The notes under the pieces: generated by a model
The model's database searches: none
Told to the model about the DNA's origin: nothing
Seen by the model: only the letters and a program-made list of their open reading frames with translations
Translations under genes and position numbers: made by a program
Shown: piece by piece, positions 61,401 to 64,000 of the stretch
How the letters are laid out: each line of letters opens with the position of its first letter
Position numbering within the stretch: the stretch's first letter is position 1
DNA from: Cardinalis cardinalis
Lineage: Eukaryota; Chordata; Aves; Passeriformes; Cardinalidae
Assembly: GCA_014549065.1 (NCBI GenBank)
Contig: JACDOX010000086.1
Location: forward strand, 2,511,455 to 2,575,454
Direction: 5' to 3'
Length of the DNA stretch: 64,000 bases

Positions 61401-64000
61401 GTACAGAAATTTAGCTCTTTCTCATCACTACCAAACTCTTTAAAGTAAGATGCACATACAAAGAAGTGTTATATTCTCCACTTATTATTCTAATTTGCAA
61501 CACTGTCCCCTGATCAAAACCAGTCTTTGAAATACAGCACATGTGGATTTCTCATTTTACCCTATTTATTGTAGTTCCCAGACCTACTTGCCTTTTTGGA
61601 AGTATTCATCATCTTGGAGTTCCACTTACTCTCAGCTGCAGCTTGGCTGTTTTTACCCCCACAATGTCAGTCAAAATGAACCTGAACTCAAACTCCACAG
61701 CTCTACTGCTCTGCCATGAAAACATGCCCACCACACAAAATTACACACTGTGTTTATTTTTCACTCTGCCTGTGCTCCACCTTCTTCACACACTAAATGA
61801 GGACATGATAAGCCATCTTCTAATTCCCAGACTGTGTAAAACTCCAATATACCTAAATGGGATGCCCAGCTGACCCTACTCACCACCTCACTGTCAAGAA
61901 TTACTGTGAGACAACTTTCAGCTCTTGCTTTTTTGGTTTTGCAAAGCTTTGTAAAGCTCTCATGGCTTCTGCTTCTCACTGTGTCCGTGTGGCCCTCTGT
62001 AAAGTCACCTCTTTTCAGTCACTGAGCCAGCCCTGCAAATGCAGCTGCCCAAAAATTTTGGTGCACCAGATTAATCAGTATGGAAGTAGCCCTGGTAACA
62101 ATTTATCTTTGGTTAATTAAAATTACTGCAGCACGTAGACAAGGAAGCATATTAAAAATGAAGCATGCTTGTATAAATATAACATAACAAAATATTTATA
62201 TGCAAAATTAGCTTTAAATGAGCTTATGATATCTCTGGCATCTGAGAAGGATTATGAGCATTTGCCTTTTTCAGAAGATCACTCCCCTAGAGATCAAAAC
62301 TGTACTTTCATCCTTTAATACAGGAATATTTAAATTTTTTTAAAGCAAATCTTGCCAAAAAATGATAGCTAAATTAATAGATAAGCCCCTATCGTGCTTA
62401 AATCACCACAAAAAGATTATAATTTGAGGGCAAAATATGAAAACAATACATTAATTCTTACAAAACAGAAATCAAGGAAAAGAATAGAAATATATCCTAA
62501 AATCTCGCATCCTACATGGCATTCATAAGGTGTTTGGGCAGGTTCAAGCTGTAATATAATCTTTATTCCAACCAAAAGGCAAGGAAACATGAGGGAATAA
62601 GCCAGACCAGGCTTGAAGCATATGTCTACAGTTTCTCTACCATGTCATACAGCAGCAGACATGTAAGTAGTTCAGTATGTGTTTTTTGCTTTTGTTGTTG
62701 CTAGAAAACAAACAAACCATATTGACAGGCATGATCCAAACACAATAAGCTCTGTGACATTGGCATAAAACTCCTGACAGGAACAGACTAAGGAAGGAAC
62801 TGTAGCCAGAGGCTACAAAGGAAGAAATGCATTAGGTCTAAATGTATCCCAGTATATCCAGTACTTGCTGTAGCTTGGCACGAAAACATCTCAGAAAATT
62901 AAAAATAATTAGAAAAATAATGACTGTATACTGTTTGCTCAAACACACTAAAATTACACTTATTAAGAATAAAGTGTTATTGGAAAAGCCTCTGTATTCA
63001 AACTGCATGTGTAAAAAATCATTTCCTTTTGACATAAAGCACAAGGCACAATGCTTGCTTAATAGAAAAAGCAAATATAACTTTTAAAAAGTATCTTGGA
63101 AAGGAACTTATGGCCTGAATTTTCAGCTCTTAAACTTAAGCAGAACTCTAAAGAAGCTGCACTTACATAAAAGTAAATTCCTCTCTGTGCTAGTTCAATT
63201 TCCTACACGAAGACATAACTTTGCTACTATTGTATCAGATCTGATTTTAGCCCTTCCTCCCTTTTCTTCCTTTCTCCTCTAAGCCACTGTTTTCTCTTGG
63301 TACCTTTCTAATGCCCTTTTCCAGGACTTCACACACTGTATCTGATTAAGAACTCCTGAGTTACAGTGGCAGCAATATCACAGCTTCCTGCAGCAGGAGG
63401 AAATGCTAAAGGCTGCCCCCCAATAGCTAATAAAGAAAAACTGAACAGCACAAACATCACAGCACCTGAGTCAATAAAGATTTTAATGCAACTTTTCAGA
63501 TAAAGTTCCACAAGGTCTTGCTGCCCTGACCCCAACCATGGAACCTTCCACAACTGAACCAAGCCTGACCTCATGCAAGCATCTGCTTGGTAAGCAGTAT
63601 TCTAATTTGCAGGATGTTAAGTGACCTATTTTTTTTCCTCATCTAAGAAGTTAAAAGCCAGCAGTATTTTGCTGTTGTTAAAAAGGAACGCAAGCTAGGC
63701 TCCTCTATCCATGCAACAACAGCTCTTCTGGAAATGCAAGACTGAAATGTTTACTGAAGAACAGCTTCAACACAGACAAGGTTATTTGGACTAATATTTC
63801 CTTAATGGTCCTTCCAGGAATCAGATTCTTGCCCTGACATCTTATTATACTAAGATATCTTGCAAGGTTATCTTAATTTACTGTGAAAAAATGGAAGTAC
63901 TACATTTAGTGACTGAGGCAACAGCCATTCAACTCAGAAATNCAAACATCAAATTTCTACTTGTCAGATCTGAAAGTTCACCTACTTAAAATATTTTCAC

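Larger units (their letters stand above)
42323..64000 (-). other. CDC42BPA: Large 5' intron of CDC42BPA (partial, right edge)
   Basis: At least 21.7 kb lies upstream of the catalytic-loop exon with no recognisable exon. I looked for the preceding kinase pieces, a MDYYVGGDLL-like string and a helix E segment ending in YVHR, and did not find them. The region holds two CR1 fragments, a probable MIR-type relic, an A/C-rich low-complexity tract, a (CAT)n run at 44122-44138 and a 14-bp perfect hairpin. Frames such as 120 codons at 48587-48949 resemble no known protein. Confidence 0.75.

Overview
The window is a single-gene stretch of a vertebrate nuclear genome, almost certainly a bird. Two things point there: 5'-truncated CR1 LINE copies with the avian-type 3' end, and no mammalian SINE families. 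It is AT-rich, and about 96% of it is intron. Scattered single N bases, several beside homopolymers, suggest a shotgun assembly. The species cannot be fixed from the sequence.

All recognised coding sequence lies on the minus strand and belongs to one gene, the Cdc42-binding Ser/Thr kinase MRCK-alpha (CDC42BPA). Seventeen consecutive coding exons were located by reverse-complement translation, AG/GT boundaries and phase. They run from 42322 down to 4738. Their phases join without a break into 2,353 nt, which is one base of a split Arg codon plus 784 codons. The translated part begins at the catalytic-loop Asp (HRD), passes through DFG, the activation segment and the C-lobe, then the AGC tail with its hydrophobic motif, the long coiled coil with the KELK segment, and the second (DMPK-type) coil. 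It ends in a small Ser-rich exon just before the C1 domain. The paralogue CDC42BPB fits less well at many coiled-coil positions.

Layout from right to left: 42323-64000 is the 3' part of a very large intron, with no N-lobe exon found in it. Kinase and AGC-tail exons lie at 42322-36650, and coiled-coil exons at 35630-8544. The linker exons before the C1 domain are at 5992-5916 and 4785-4738. Positions 1-4737 are intron with no exon recognised. The N-lobe exons lie beyond the right edge, and the C1, PH, CNH and CRIB exons lie beyond the left edge.

Non-coding content is sparse: three CR1 fragments, one probable MIR-type SINE relic, a CAG/CTG microsatellite next to a 64-bp tandem duplication, A-rich low-complexity tracts and several perfect inverted repeats. 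No tRNA, rRNA, CRISPR array, second protein gene, promoter or poly(A) site could be supported. The most interesting signal concerns splicing: a symmetric 48-nt Ser-rich exon preceded by an unusually long polypyrimidine tract, and a symmetric 243-nt exon that carries the KELK segment.
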